Shown here one piece after another: positions 7,241 through 16,277 of a stretch of DNA of 47,616 nucleotides. The DNA is taken from positions 1-47,616 of the forward strand of contig NZ_POTW01000051.1 of assembly GCF_003236295.1 (NCBI RefSeq), written 5' to 3'. Numbering within the stretch: the first letter of the stretch is position 1; each line of letters opens with the position of its first letter. The notes under the pieces were generated by a model, which did no database searches, was not told the origin of the DNA, and saw nothing but the letters and a program-made list of their open reading frames with translations. This DNA comes from Jiangella anatolica. Its GTDB lineage: Bacteria > Actinomycetota > Actinomycetes > Jiangellales > Jiangellaceae. Position numbers and translations under genes: made by a program.

Positions 7241-9832
7241 TCAGGCCAGCAGGCTCGAGATGCGGCGCATACCCACCTCGGAGCCGCAGTTCTCGGCGAC
7301 GAAGGCGGCGCCGCGCCGCGAGTAGTCGGCGTAGCGCTCGCCGTCGGCCCACAGCTCGGCGACGGTGCGCTCGACGTCGGCGGGCTCGGCGTAGACCGCG
7401 GCGTCGCCGAAGATCTCCGCGTACTCCGGCGGCAGGACGCACGGCACACCGACGGCCATCGCCTCGGCGATGTTGCGGCCGAACTCCTCGATGTAGTTGC
7501 TGTGGTGGAAGTGGACGAAGATGTCGATGCCGTCGAGGAACTCGGTGACCGACAGCGAGTCGAACGGGTGGACCACCCAGTTCTCCGGCCGGTGTCCGAG
7601 CACCGCCTCTGCCGCCGCCGTCCCGCCGAGCAGCTGGACCTTGTACTGGGTGCCGGCGAGGTACGCCTGGGCCAGCGTGCCGGCGTCCTCGGGCCACTTC
7701 GTGGCGTGGTCGCGGCTCTGCCGCCCGACGACGGGCGTCGGCGCGGTGCCGACGGTGCGCGTGCGAGGGGACGGCCCGGCCCAGCTCACGATCGGGAACC
7801 AGTCCTCGTCGAGCAGTACTCCCGGCGCCAGCTCGCCGTCGAGGTAGCGGCGCACCCGCGGGCTGATGGAGATCCAGTTCGGCTCGCCGCCGAAGGCGTC
7901 GGTGAACCGCTGGTGGATCGCCGAGGTGTCGTACTGGACGTCGGTGTAGTTCTTCATCTGCCACGGCAGCTGGTTGACCAGCAGGAACCGGTGCTCGGCG
8001 TCGATCGTCGGGTAGCCGTCGAACGTGCGGCGCAGGACCGGCGGGTGGTGCAGGAGCAGCGCCTTCGCCGTGACGTCGTCCTCGGGGGTGAGCAGGTCGA
8101 CGCCGTCGAGCTCGAGCAGCTCACGGTAGGCGGCGTCGACCGAGCCGAAGCCGCGGGTGCGGTACCGGGGCGCGTTGAACAGGCCGACCCGCAGGCCCAG
8201 CTTGCGCGCGCAGTCGATGTAGGCGAGGTTGCACCGCCGGGTGCCGCCCAGCAGCGCCAGGTCAGAGCCGATGACCACGTCGTAGGCCTGGCCGGCGGCG
8301 TCGGCGCCGCTCAGCATCGGCCGGGTGCTGAAGAACGGGTCCTTGAGGCCGGTGCGGCGGTGCCCGGCGAGCGACGGGAGCTCACCCTCGGCGAACGTGC
8401 GGCTCCGCCAGAACCGCGCCTGCTCCATGTACTCCCGGCGCGACCCGAAATCGATCGAGCGCATGCCGGTGGCCTTGTTCTCGGTGATGTTGTCGCCGGT
8501 GACCAGGCAGAACGAGAGCGGCACCGTGGTGTCGACCTCGACCAGCACGTCCGCGCCGTGGTGGGCGCGCAGCCGCTCGATGAACTCGGAGTCGGCGTGC
8601 GCGCGCACGGTGTCCCAGCCGCCGAGGTCGCGGTAGACCTGGGTCCGGCACAGCAACGACATGTAGTTCCAGTGGATCGGCTCGAGCATCGGGCGGTAGG
8701 TCCGCAACAGGAACTCAAGCCGCGGGCTGACCCGGGCCAGCCGCGAGAACGACCCGACCGCGTCGGCCTGCGTGCGCAGCGCCTCGAGCTGCCGCTCCAG
8801 CAGCTGCGGGTGGGACCAGTCGTCGGCGTCGTGGACGGTGAAGTACTCGCCGGTGGCGTGGGCCAGACCGGTGTTGCGGGCGGCGTAGGCGCCGAGGTTC
8901 TGCGGGTGCTGGAAGACCTTGACGCGCGGGTCCGCAGCGGCCAGCGTCTTCGCGACCGCGTACGTGTTGTCGGAGCTGGAGTCGTCGACGATGAGGATCT
9001 CGACCGCGCGGAGCGTCTGCGCCCGCAGGCTGTCGACCGAGTTCGTCAGCGTGGTCTCGGCGTTGTACGCCGGCACCACGATCGAGACCACGGGCGGCTC
9101 CGGCTCGCCCTCGACCGGCGCCGGCTCGGTGCGCAGCCCCGCGTAGGCGAGGTTCGTGGGGTCCTGGAGGAGCGTGCTGACCGGCGTCAGGCCGTGCCGG
9201 TCGAAGATCCAGTCGATCAGTGCCAGCCGCTCGCGGCCGGCCTCGTCCGGCGCGAGCTCGCCGTCATCGGCGCGGCGCAGCAGCAGGTTCGCCTGGACCA
9301 GGCGCAGGTCCGGCGACTCCTCGCCCCACTTCTGGAACAGCTGGTCCGCCTCGTCGAGCCGGCCCAGCCGGGTGAGCAGGTGGTGCTCGAACACGCGCAG
9401 CCGCTCGGACTGGCTCAGGCCGTTGATCGCCCGGGCGTGGATCAGCCGCTCGAGGGCGAGCTCGTCCTGTCCCTGCGTGGCGTACCAGCGGGCCAGCGTC
9501 TCGGCCGCGCGGGCGATCGGGGGCCGGTGGGCGTCCTCGCCCCGTCGCAGGCTCTCCAGCTCGGCCAGCGCGTCCTGGGTGAAGCCCATCCACAGCGCCC
9601 GCGAGAGCGAGCTCACCTTCCGGTCGAGCACGCGGTCGTGCTTCGCCTGGCGCCGCTTCGCCTCGCGTCGCTCGGCGGCCTTCTCCGGCTGCATCCGTGC
9701 CGCCGCCCGCCGCAGCTGCCGGCGGACCCGGCGCGGCAGCACCTGCTTGGCGACGATCTTCAACGACTGCTTCCGGTCGGCCGAGAGCCGGCCGTTGGTG
9801 AAGCGGTACGCCCGGCGAGCCAGGTTCTTCAT
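7241..9832 (-). CDS. Multi-module glycosyltransferase (GT2 plus GT4-like C-terminal module)
   Basis: Encodes 863 aa. Residues 1-90 are very basic, and 90-240 look like helical repeats. A GT-A family 2 domain follows (about 245-450) with VSIVVPAYNAE and the metal-binding motif VHDADDW near residue 335. The C-terminal half (about 515-863) is a GT-B-like module: VVIGSDLALLGGTRRCN starts it, and FGRNIAEAMAVGVPCVLPP (about 780-800) is the donor-binding region. There is no membrane segment. The C-terminal module is paralogous to the N-terminal module of the protein encoded at 10563-12746 (shared pattern PVVGR.SR....KWP.DA). It probably builds a repeating surface polymer or teichoic-acid-like chain by two activities. 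The ATG at 9832 has AGAGGAG about 11 nt upstream; longer forms reaching 9976 lack a better start. Confidence 0.82.
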   Translation of the reverse strand: MKNLARRAYRFTNGRLSADRKQSLKIVAKQVLPRRVRRQLRRAAARMQPEKAAERREAKRRQAKHDRVLDRKVSSLSRALWMGFTQDALAELESLRRGEDAHRPPIARAAETLARWYATQGQDELALERLIHARAINGLSQSERLRVFEHHLLTRLGRLDEADQLFQKWGEESPDLRLVQANLLLRRADDGELAPDEAGRERLALIDWIFDRHGLTPVSTLLQDPTNLAYAGLRTEPAPVEGEPEPPVVSIVVPAYNAETTLTNSVDSLRAQTLRAVEILIVDDSSSDNTYAVAKTLAAADPRVKVFQHPQNLGAYAARNTGLAHATGEYFTVHDADDWSHPQLLERQLEALRTQADAVGSFSRLARVSPRLEFLLRTYRPMLEPIHWNYMSLLCRTQVYRDLGGWDTVRAHADSEFIERLRAHHGADVLVEVDTTVPLSFCLVTGDNITENKATGMRSIDFGSRREYMEQARFWRSRTFAEGELPSLAGHRRTGLKDPFFSTRPMLSGADAAGQAYDVVIGSDLALLGGTRRCNLAYIDCARKLGLRVGLFNAPRYRTRGFGSVDAAYRELLELDGVDLLTPEDDVTAKALLLHHPPVLRRTFDGYPTIDAEHRFLLVNQLPWQMKNYTDVQYDTSAIHQRFTDAFGGEPNWISISPRVRRYLDGELAPGVLLDEDWFPIVSWAGPSPRTRTVGTAPTPVVGRQSRDHATKWPEDAGTLAQAYLAGTQYKVQLLGGTAAAEAVLGHRPENWVVHPFDSLSVTEFLDGIDIFVHFHHSNYIEEFGRNIAEAMAVGVPCVLPPEYAEIFGDAAVYAEPADVERTVAELWADGERYADYSRRGAAFVAENCGSEVGMRRISSLLA

Positions 9833-10011
9833 GTGCTGTTCTGCTCCTCTGCCGCGTCGCCGGGCTGCGACGCGCTGGGGGTGACGCCTACCGGACGGGG
9901 GACGGTGCCCGTGCGCGGCGGATGCGTACGGCGGCCGGACCTCATGCCGTGCGACTAGGCACCTCGATGATGCCACAGCCGCGGGCGTGCTGCCGAGCAG
10001 CGAGGCGTCGG

Positions 10012-10560
10012 TCAGCGTCGCGGGGCCAGGGACGCGAGCAGCAGCCGGTCGGTGCGGCTTAGGCCGTCCGGGCCGACGGTGATGGAGGCGGTGCTGCGGT
10101 AGGTGGCGAAGATCGCGCCCAGCGTCGTGCGGACGTAGTCGTCCCAGGGCTGCGCGTGCGGCCAGGAGCCGGCCGGCAGCAGCAGCTCGGCGGGGTAGCC
10201 GTAGGCGCGGGCCGCGGCCAGCTCGGGCACGTCCATGACGACGACCGGGCGGAAGCCCGCGGTCAGCACCTGCAGCTCGGCGATCTCGTCGATGACGTCG
10301 CGGACGCGGTCGGCGGGCAGGCCGAGCAGCAGCACGACGACGACCGGGAGGCGCTCGGCGCCGACGCCGGCGAGCAGGCGCCCGGCGGTGACGTCGAGCG
10401 GGGTGTGCTGCTTGGCGTCGACGGCGAACAGCCGGTGTACGACGGCGCGTGCGGTGGAGGAGTCGCGGATGCGCGGCACGACCGTGCGGCGCGCGTAGCG
10501 GTAGCCGGGGAGGCGCCGCACGTGGCGCATGACGCGGCGGGGCTTGCGGCGCTCGGCCAT
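10012..10560 (-). CDS. Hypothetical protein in the glycosyltransferase cluster
   Basis: Encodes 182 aa starting MAERRKPRRVMRHVRR. The N-terminus is basic; the middle holds hydrophobic strands (LPVVVVLLLGLP, FRPVVVMDVPE) that look like a Rossmann-type alpha/beta fold rather than membrane helices. No catalytic motif is recognisable. The start lies only 2 bp after the stop of the upstream bifunctional glycosyltransferase, so the two are certainly in one transcript and probably translationally linked. A role in handling or recognising the same glycan is inferred from this linkage only. Confidence 0.7.
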   Translation of the reverse strand: MAERRKPRRVMRHVRRLPGYRYARRTVVPRIRDSSTARAVVHRLFAVDAKQHTPLDVTAGRLLAGVGAERLPVVVVLLLGLPADRVRDVIDEIAELQVLTAGFRPVVVMDVPELAAARAYGYPAELLLPAGSWPHAQPWDDYVRTTLGAIFATYRSTASITVGPDGLSRTDRLLLASLAPRR

Positions 10561-10562
10561 GG

Positions 10563-12746
10563 TCAGTCCTGCCCTTCGGCGACGAGGCCGGTGAGGAGGC
10601 GGGCCGCCTCGGCCGCGCCGTTGCCGGGATCGGCGTCGGCGACGTGCTTCACCATCGGCTCGCCCTTCTCCAGCAGCGCGGCCAGCAGCGGCGTCGCCTG
10701 GTCGACGGTGACGACGTCGAGGGTGTGCGCCCAGCCCTGCGCCGCCGCGTACCGGGCCCGCCCTTCCTGGTCGTCCAGGGCGGTGGACCGGTTCGGCACG
10801 AACAGCGTCGGCACGCCGAACCTCAGCAGCTCGTGGAAGCTGTTGTAGCCGGTCGCGCTCACGGCGAGGTCGAACGCGCGGTACCGGCGCGACAGCGGGA
10901 AGTCGCGCACGACGTGGACGTCGTCGACGCGCCCCTGGGCGGAGGCGATCTCCGGCTGCGTCACGCACACCTCGACCTCGAGGGCGCGCAGCGCGGCGAC
11001 GACGGCGCCGAGGTCGCCGCTCGTGTCGTTGATGTTGCCGGCCCCGAGCGAGACCAGCGCGAGCGGCGCCGACGGGTCCAGGCCGAGGAACGCCCGGGCC
11101 TCGGCGCGGCTGTCGAGGTCGTCGCGGTCGAGCAGCGTGACCGGGCCGACGCGGGCCGCCTGCGCCGTCGCGGTGACGCCCTGGTCGGCGGGCGCCGCGA
11201 ACTCGCCCGGCTCGATGACCAGGTCGAACCAGCTCGCCTTGGCCAGCTGGTCGCGGTTCATCCCGGGCCGCCACATGCCCCGTCGCGACCACACCCAGCC
11301 GATGCCGGGGTAGGCGCGGCGGACCAGCCCGAGCCCCTCGTACGGCCAGGTCCCGTCGAAGACGACGACCGACGGGTGGATCCGCTCGATCGTCGCGGAC
11401 AGCCGGGTGGCGAAGTACGCGTGCCAGCGGGCCGGTTCCAGGCCGGTCGCCGTCGCCGACGGGACGTACTCGTACGGGTGCCCGAACCGGCCGACGACCG
11501 GCGCGGCCTGCGACAACGAGAAGAAGTGCGGCTCCAGGTCCGGGACGCAGCGCTGCGCGTAGGCGAGCAGCCGGGTGAGGTGCCCCATGCCGGCGCCATT
11601 ACTGCTGACGAACAGGGCACGTGGCCTGCTGCGCGTCGCCGCGGCGCCGGACGGAGCGGGCGCCTCCAGGTCCGGCGGCCCGCTGGGCGGCCCGATCAGC
11701 GCCTCCAGCCGGGCGACGTGCGCCTCGTGGCCGAACCGCTCCCGCGCCGCCCGCCGGGCCCGCTCGACCTGCGCGTCGTAGGCGTCTCGGTCGGCGTACA
11801 GCTCCTCGACGACGCGGCGGACGCCGGATGGCTCGGCGTAGACGGCGGCGTCGCCGAAGACCGGCTCGAAGTGCGGCGGCAGGATCGCCGGGACGCCGGT
11901 GGCCAGCGCCTCCAGGATGGTCCGGCCGAACGCCTCGACCCAGCGCGGGTTGTGGAAGTAGACGAAGAAGTCGAGCGAGGCGAGGAAGTCGCGCGGCGGC
12001 ATCGCGCCGAACTCGAACACCTCCCAGCTCTCCGGCAGCTCGCCGAGCAGGTGTTCCACCGGCCCGGCGCCGCCGAGCACGCGCACCGTCCACGACCCGT
12101 CGACGGGGTAGACGGCGCGAAGCGTGGCCGCGTCGGCCGGCCACTTCTGCGGCGAGGACCGGCTGTGCCGCCCGACGACGGGCCGGGCGGCGGCCGGGCC
12201 CGGCCGGTCCACGGCCCACGCGTCGACGTCGATGATGTTGACCCAGTCGGCCGCGGCCAGCGCCTCGGCCGGCACCCGGCCCTCGATGGCGGCCCGGACC
12301 AGCGGGCCGATCGGCGCCCACACCGGCTCGCGGCCGAACCGGTGCTTCGCGATCTCGTGCACCGCCTCGGGCCGGTAGTGCTCGTGCCCGTCGATGTCGT
12401 ACGGCGCCGCGTTGGCGACGATGACGACGTGGTCGGCCTCGACCGGCGGCAGCTGCTCCGCGGCGTGCTGGAGCACCGCGGGGTGACGCACCACGACGAC
12501 CTTCGCGCGCACCGGCGCCCGGCCGACCAGCAGCCGGGCCCGGCCGGCCTCGACGGCGGAGCGGATCAGCCGGTTCACCGGCGACACCTTCGCGACCAGC
12601 GGCCCGTTCAGGCTGATCAGGCCGGTGCTGAAGCCGGAGCGGGCCTGCGCGGCGATCTCCTCGGCGATGCTGTGCGAGGTCCCGCCGGGGAAGCGGAGGT
12701 CGGAGACGTCGAGGACGTCGACGGTGCGAGTGCCGGGCGCTGGCAT
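10563..12746 (-). CDS. Bifunctional glycosyltransferase (GT4-like plus MurG/GT28-like)
   Basis: Encodes 727 aa. The N-terminal module (about 1-345) is GT4-like with FGRTILEALATGVPAILPP and is paralogous to the C-terminal module of the protein at 7241-9832. The C-terminal module (about 375-727) resembles UDP-sugar transferases of the MurG/GT28 type: FVSSNGAGMGHLTRLL near the start, SLGAGNINDTSG in the middle, and ATGYNSFHELLRFGVPTLF near residue 630. There is no signal peptide. Two transferase modules in one chain suggest sequential additions to one acceptor. Start choice is uncertain: ATG at 12746 is used here, GTG at 12764 is the alternative, and neither has a strong ribosome binding site. 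Confidence 0.8.
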   Translation of the reverse strand: MPAPGTRTVDVLDVSDLRFPGGTSHSIAEEIAAQARSGFSTGLISLNGPLVAKVSPVNRLIRSAVEAGRARLLVGRAPVRAKVVVVRHPAVLQHAAEQLPPVEADHVVIVANAAPYDIDGHEHYRPEAVHEIAKHRFGREPVWAPIGPLVRAAIEGRVPAEALAAADWVNIIDVDAWAVDRPGPAAARPVVGRHSRSSPQKWPADAATLRAVYPVDGSWTVRVLGGAGPVEHLLGELPESWEVFEFGAMPPRDFLASLDFFVYFHNPRWVEAFGRTILEALATGVPAILPPHFEPVFGDAAVYAEPSGVRRVVEELYADRDAYDAQVERARRAARERFGHEAHVARLEALIGPPSGPPDLEAPAPSGAAATRSRPRALFVSSNGAGMGHLTRLLAYAQRCVPDLEPHFFSLSQAAPVVGRFGHPYEYVPSATATGLEPARWHAYFATRLSATIERIHPSVVVFDGTWPYEGLGLVRRAYPGIGWVWSRRGMWRPGMNRDQLAKASWFDLVIEPGEFAAPADQGVTATAQAARVGPVTLLDRDDLDSRAEARAFLGLDPSAPLALVSLGAGNINDTSGDLGAVVAALRALEVEVCVTQPEIASAQGRVDDVHVVRDFPLSRRYRAFDLAVSATGYNSFHELLRFGVPTLFVPNRSTALDDQEGRARYAAAQGWAHTLDVVTVDQATPLLAALLEKGEPMVKHVADADPGNGAAEAARLLTGLVAEGQD

Positions 12747-12800
12747 GGTTCCAGATCGTGCCACACCGCCGGTCCCGCCGCCGACTCGCGGTTCGCCCGG

Positions 12801-13526
12801 TCAGGCGGCGGCGGTGACCCGCTCCGCCGTCATCCGCCGCGCCCGGCCGGCCGGGTCCTCGTGCCGCACCAGCACCGCCGAACCGCCCGTCACCAGCGGC
12901 ACCAGCAGCGCGTCGACCAGCGCCGTGCCGAGGTCGTCGGTGGCGACCAGCAACCGGCCGCCCGGGCCGGCGCCGAGCTGCTCGGCCCGCTGCCGGGCGT
13001 GGTCGGCCAGCCCGCCGAGCGTGTGCACGGCGCCGGAGCGGTCCAGCGCCGGCTCGGCGTCGTCGAGCGGGAACAGCGGCGCGAAGTGGTCGGGGTAGCC
13101 GGGCACCTCGACGGCGTAGTCGGTGACGCCGGGCGGCAGCGGCTCGGTGAACCGGCCGCCGAGCGGGCGCAGCGCCAGCCCGACCACCTCCGGCGCGCTG
13201 CCCGCCGCGGCGGCGGCGTCGGGGCCTGCCACCGCGACCTGGACGTCGTCGGCGTCGCCGAGGACCACGCAGACCCCGGCCGACCAGCAGGCGGCCGCCC
13301 AGGCCAGTGCCTGCCAGTGCGCCGGCAGCCGGAGGGCGACGCGGTCGCCGGGCTCGGCGGCCAGCCCGCCGGTGAGGAAGCCGGCGGTCTTGGCGACCCA
13401 GTTGTCGAACGTGGTGGTGGACAGCTCGACGCGCTCGCCGGTGGCGTCGTCGTAGAAGGTGAGGAACGGCCGCGCGCCGTCGTGCCGGACGGCGGTGCGC
13501 AGCAGTTCTGCCGGGGTCTCGCTCAT
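12801..13526 (-). CDS. TIGR03089 family protein
   Basis: Encodes 241 aa starting MSETPAELLRTAVRHDGARP. The N-terminal half resembles the beginning of AMP-binding acyl-CoA synthetases (FLTFYDDATGERVELS, then GLAAEPGDRVALRLPAHW), but the chain is far shorter than a full synthetase and lacks the adenylation core. This is the pattern of the actinobacteria-specific TIGR03089 family, of unknown function and usually single-copy. In other actinomycetes it sits close to the F420/mannose block, as here. The start is supported by a TAGGGT box exactly 7 nt upstream. Confidence 0.85.
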   Translation of the reverse strand: MSETPAELLRTAVRHDGARPFLTFYDDATGERVELSTTTFDNWVAKTAGFLTGGLAAEPGDRVALRLPAHWQALAWAAACWSAGVCVVLGDADDVQVAVAGPDAAAAAGSAPEVVGLALRPLGGRFTEPLPPGVTDYAVEVPGYPDHFAPLFPLDDAEPALDRSGAVHTLGGLADHARQRAEQLGAGPGGRLLVATDDLGTALVDALLVPLVTGGSAVLVRHEDPAGRARRMTAERVTAAA

Positions 13527-13533
13527 GCCCCCA

Positions 13534-13539
13534 ACCCTA
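13534..13539 (-). promoter_or_regulatory. -10 box of the TIGR03089 gene (leaderless arrangement)
   Basis: TAGGGT ends 7 nt before the ATG at 13526, so transcription would begin at or beside the start codon. Confidence 0.55.
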
Positions 13540-13640
13540 CGGCCGCCCCCTACCCGTCGTCTGACGGCGCAGGTCCGGCGAACCCGCCGCCGACCTGCGC
13601 CGTTGGGGCTGTCGGTGGTCCGTGCTTCACTGGGGACGTG

Positions 13641-14546
13641 ATGGAGCGGACGTGGCGGCCTCCGCGCCCGGTCGACATCCTGGCGACGCTGACGCCGCAC
13701 CAGCGCGGCCCGCACGATCCGGCGTTCCAGCTCGACGCCCGCGGGCGGGTGTGGCGCACCTGCCGGCCCGGCGGCGAGCCGGCGACGGTGTGCGTGGCTC
13801 GGGCCGCCGGCGGGGAGGTCACGGCCACCGCGTGGGGTCCCGGCGCGGCCGCCGCGCTGGACGCCGTCCCGTCCTGGCTGGGCGCCGACGACGATCCCGA
13901 CGGGTTCGAGCCGCGGCACCCGGTGCTGGCCGAGGCGCTCCGGCGGTTCCCGGGCACGCTCATCGGGCGCACCGGGCTGGCCGTCGAGGCGCTGGTGCCG
14001 GCCATCCTGGAGCAGAAGGTCACCGGCGTCGAGGCCTACCGCGGCTGGCTGCGGCTGCTGCGCAAGTACGGCGAGCCGGCGCCGGGCCCCGCACCGGAGC
14101 GGATGCGTGTCGTCCCGCCGGCCGGCGTGTGGGCGCGCATCCCGTCGTGGGAGTACCACCGCGCCGGCGTCGGGCCGCAGCGCGCCCGCACCATCGTCAC
14201 GGCCGGGCGGCACGTCGCCCGGCTCGAGGAGATCGCTTCGCTCGGCACCGCCGAGGCCGACCGCCGGCTGCGCGCCGTCCCCGGCATCGGCGTCTGGACC
14301 TCGGCCGAGGTCCGGCAGCGGGTGCTGGGCGACCCCGACGCGCTGTCGGTCGGCGACTACGGCCTGCCGCATGTCGTCGCGTACGCGCTGACCGGGGAGC
14401 GGCGCGGGTCCGACGAGCTGATGCTGGAGCTGCTCGAGCCCTACCGCGGGCACCGTCACCGCGCCTGCGTCCTGCTGCTGAGGGGCGGTCCGATGCCGCC
14501 GCGACGGGGCCCGCGGGCGCCGGTGCGCGACTACCGCTCGATGTGA
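13641..14546 (+). CDS. HhH-GPD family DNA glycosylase (3-methyladenine type)
   Basis: Encodes 301 aa. The central part carries the helix-hairpin-helix signature VPGIGVWTSAEV followed by LSVGDYGLPHVV, whose Asp is in the position of the catalytic aspartate of AlkA/endonuclease III enzymes. ILEQKVTGVEAYRGW precedes it, as in AlkA-like proteins. There is no 4Fe-4S cysteine cluster, so it is a base-excision glycosylase for alkylated or damaged bases rather than an Nth/MutY type. A GTG codon directly precedes the ATG, so the start may be 13638. It is divergent from the TIGR03089 gene and convergent with the GNAT gene, 7 bp away. Confidence 0.88.
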   Translation: MERTWRPPRPVDILATLTPHQRGPHDPAFQLDARGRVWRTCRPGGEPATVCVARAAGGEVTATAWGPGAAAALDAVPSWLGADDDPDGFEPRHPVLAEALRRFPGTLIGRTGLAVEALVPAILEQKVTGVEAYRGWLRLLRKYGEPAPGPAPERMRVVPPAGVWARIPSWEYHRAGVGPQRARTIVTAGRHVARLEEIASLGTAEADRRLRAVPGIGVWTSAEVRQRVLGDPDALSVGDYGLPHVVAYALTGERRGSDELMLELLEPYRGHRHRACVLLLRGGPMPPRRGPRAPVRDYRSM

Positions 14547-14553
14547 CGGGCGG

Positions 14554-15060
14554 TCAGGGCAGGTCGCGGACGAGATAGACGAACTCGCCGCGCTCGTCGG
14601 ACCCCTCGCGATCGCGGCGGAAGCCGAGCTTCTCCAGCACCCGGAACGACGGCGTGTTCCACAGGCCCACGGTCGACCACAGCCGGGTCCGCCCGGTCGC
14701 CGCGGCGGCCTCGACGACGGCGCGTGCGGCCTCCGTCGCGTAGCCCTGGCCGTGGTGCCGGCGGAGCAGCTCGTAGGCCAGCTCCGGCTCGTCCAGCGTC
14801 GCCCGGCCGATCAGCAGCCCGGTGTAGCCGAGCGGCTCGCCGTCGGACCGGCGCCGGATGGTGCGGAAGCCGATGCCGCTGCCGGCCTCCGACGCCTGCA
14901 GGTCCGCGAGCAGCCGCCGGTCCGCGTCGAGCGTGCGCGGCGTCGCGTTCTCGCGCTCGCCGAGCAGATCGTGGTGCCACTCGGCGGCGTCGCCCGGGCC
15001 GATCGGGCGCAGCGTGAGCCGCTCGGTCTCCAGCTCGGTCGCCAGCGGCCGGCACTTCAC
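14554..15060 (-). CDS. GNAT family N-acetyltransferase, coupled to fbiB
   Basis: Encodes 168 aa from a GTG start that overlaps the fbiB stop (GTGA, 15057-15060). The RimJ/RimL-like GNAT pattern is clear: LETERLTLRPIGPGDAAEW at the N-terminus, then GYTGLLIGRATLDEPELAYEL, the acetyl-CoA loop RRHHGQGYATEAARAV, and NTPSFRVLEKLGF near the end. The acceptor is unknown. Its tight overlap with fbiB suggests co-expression with F420 biosynthesis, but acetylation of an F420 intermediate has not been established and would be speculation. Confidence 0.85.
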   Translation of the reverse strand: MKCRPLATELETERLTLRPIGPGDAAEWHHDLLGERENATPRTLDADRRLLADLQASEAGSGIGFRTIRRRSDGEPLGYTGLLIGRATLDEPELAYELLRRHHGQGYATEAARAVVEAAAATGRTRLWSTVGLWNTPSFRVLEKLGFRRDREGSDERGEFVYLVRDLP

Positions 15061-16277
15061 AGCGTGACCGTCACCATCGCGACGTCGACGGGCGGGTGGT
15101 CGGCCGCAGGCTCGGCGGCGTGGCCGATCGCGATCGCGCCGATCGGCGTCCAGCCGGGCGGGAGGTCGAGTGCCGCCGTCGCCGCGGAGAGTGCCGGGTC
15201 GGGGAACAGCCAGGCCGACGCGAGGCCCTCGGCGCCGAGCACGATCAGCAGGTTCTCGATCGCCGCGCCCAGCCCGAGCAGCGCGTCGGACCCGTCGACC
15301 AGGCACGGGACGACGACATACGGCGCGGCGCCGAGCAGCCCGGCGCCGTCCAGCGCCGCCGCCAGCCGTCGCCGGGCCGCGTCGGACTCCAGCAGCACGA
15401 ACCGCCACGGCGGCGTGTCGATCGGCCAGGGCGCGGAGAACGCGGCGGCGACGGCCTGCCGGACCACGCCCGGGTCGACCGGCGCCGGCGTGAACGACGA
15501 CGCGGTCCGGCGGGCGGTGACGGCCGCGCGCATCGCCTCGGGCGTGCCCAGGCGGAACCGGTCCTCGGCGCTGGGCCGGATCAGCGCGGCGACGCCATGG
15601 TCGTCCTCGCCGGGCTCCAGCAGCAGGTGCGGCAGCCCGCGGACGACGGCGACGGGCACGCCGGACAGCTTCGCGCGGACCAGCTCCGACGCCGCCGCCA
15701 GCTCGTCGGCCAGCGCGACGACGGTGACGCCGAGGTCGTTGCCGTACGCGTCGGTGCTGCCGCGCAGGTCGTCGACGGCGCGGATGCCGGCCGAGCCGAC
15801 CGCGAAGTCCGCCACGCCGTTGCGCCAGACCCGGCCGGCGGTGTCGGTGACGACGACGCCGACGCCGACGCCGTAGCGCCGTTCCAGGCCGTCGCGGAGC
15901 GCCCGTGCCGACGCGTCGGGGTCCACCGGCAACAGCACGATCGACCCGGGCTCGACGTTGGACGCGTCGACGCCGGCGGCGGCCATGACGAAGCCGTGCC
16001 GCGTCTCGACGATGCGGGTGCGCCCCCGCGGCGTCGTCCACTCCGAGATCGTCCGCACCGCCTCGGCGTCGATGGCCTCGTCGCGGTCGATGCCGGTCCG
16101 GATCCGCCCCTCGGCCTTGCTGACGATCTTGCTCGTCACGACGACGATGTCGCCGTCCCTGAGCGCGTCGCCGGGCGGTGCCTGCTCGAGCGCCGTCGCG
16201 AGGATCTCGGTGAGGTCGTCGCCGGGGCGGACCTCCGGGATGCCGGGCAGGCCGAACGCCTCGTAGCGGGTGCTCAC
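15057..16277 (-). CDS. fbiB: Coenzyme F420 biosynthesis protein FbiB (glutamate ligase plus nitroreductase-like domain)
   Basis: Encodes 406 aa. The N-terminal domain (1-240) is the CofE-like F420-0:L-glutamate ligase, with VVVTSKIVSKAEGR (46-58), GVDASNVEPGS (102-112) and TDTAGRVWRNG (144-154). The C-terminal domain (about 250-406) is nitroreductase-like, with RRTASSFTPAPVDP and PPWRFVLLES; in actinobacterial FbiB this domain reduces dehydro-F420-0 using FMNH2. Together they convert dehydro-F420-0 to polyglutamylated F420 in the cytosol. The length matches complete two-domain FbiB, not archaeal CofE. The GTG start overlaps the fbiA stop (GTGA), so the genes are translationally coupled. Confidence 0.95.
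   Translation of the reverse strand: MSTRYEAFGLPGIPEVRPGDDLTEILATALEQAPPGDALRDGDIVVVTSKIVSKAEGRIRTGIDRDEAIDAEAVRTISEWTTPRGRTRIVETRHGFVMAAAGVDASNVEPGSIVLLPVDPDASARALRDGLERRYGVGVGVVVTDTAGRVWRNGVADFAVGSAGIRAVDDLRGSTDAYGNDLGVTVVALADELAAASELVRAKLSGVPVAVVRGLPHLLLEPGEDDHGVAALIRPSAEDRFRLGTPEAMRAAVTARRTASSFTPAPVDPGVVRQAVAAAFSAPWPIDTPPWRFVLLESDAARRRLAAALDGAGLLGAAPYVVVPCLVDGSDALLGLGAAIENLLIVLGAEGLASAWLFPDPALSAATAALDLPPGWTPIGAIAIGHAAEPAADHPPVDVAMVTVTL

Noticed and set aside
1141-14546. Long open frames opposite the methyltransferase (1141-2040), GT4 (2012-3379), acyltransferase (4264-6501) and glycosyltransferase genes (7502-9958, 10644-13640)
   Set aside because: They are shadows of the real genes on the other strand: Arg/Gly/Ala-rich translations with no motif, and no ribosome binding sites.
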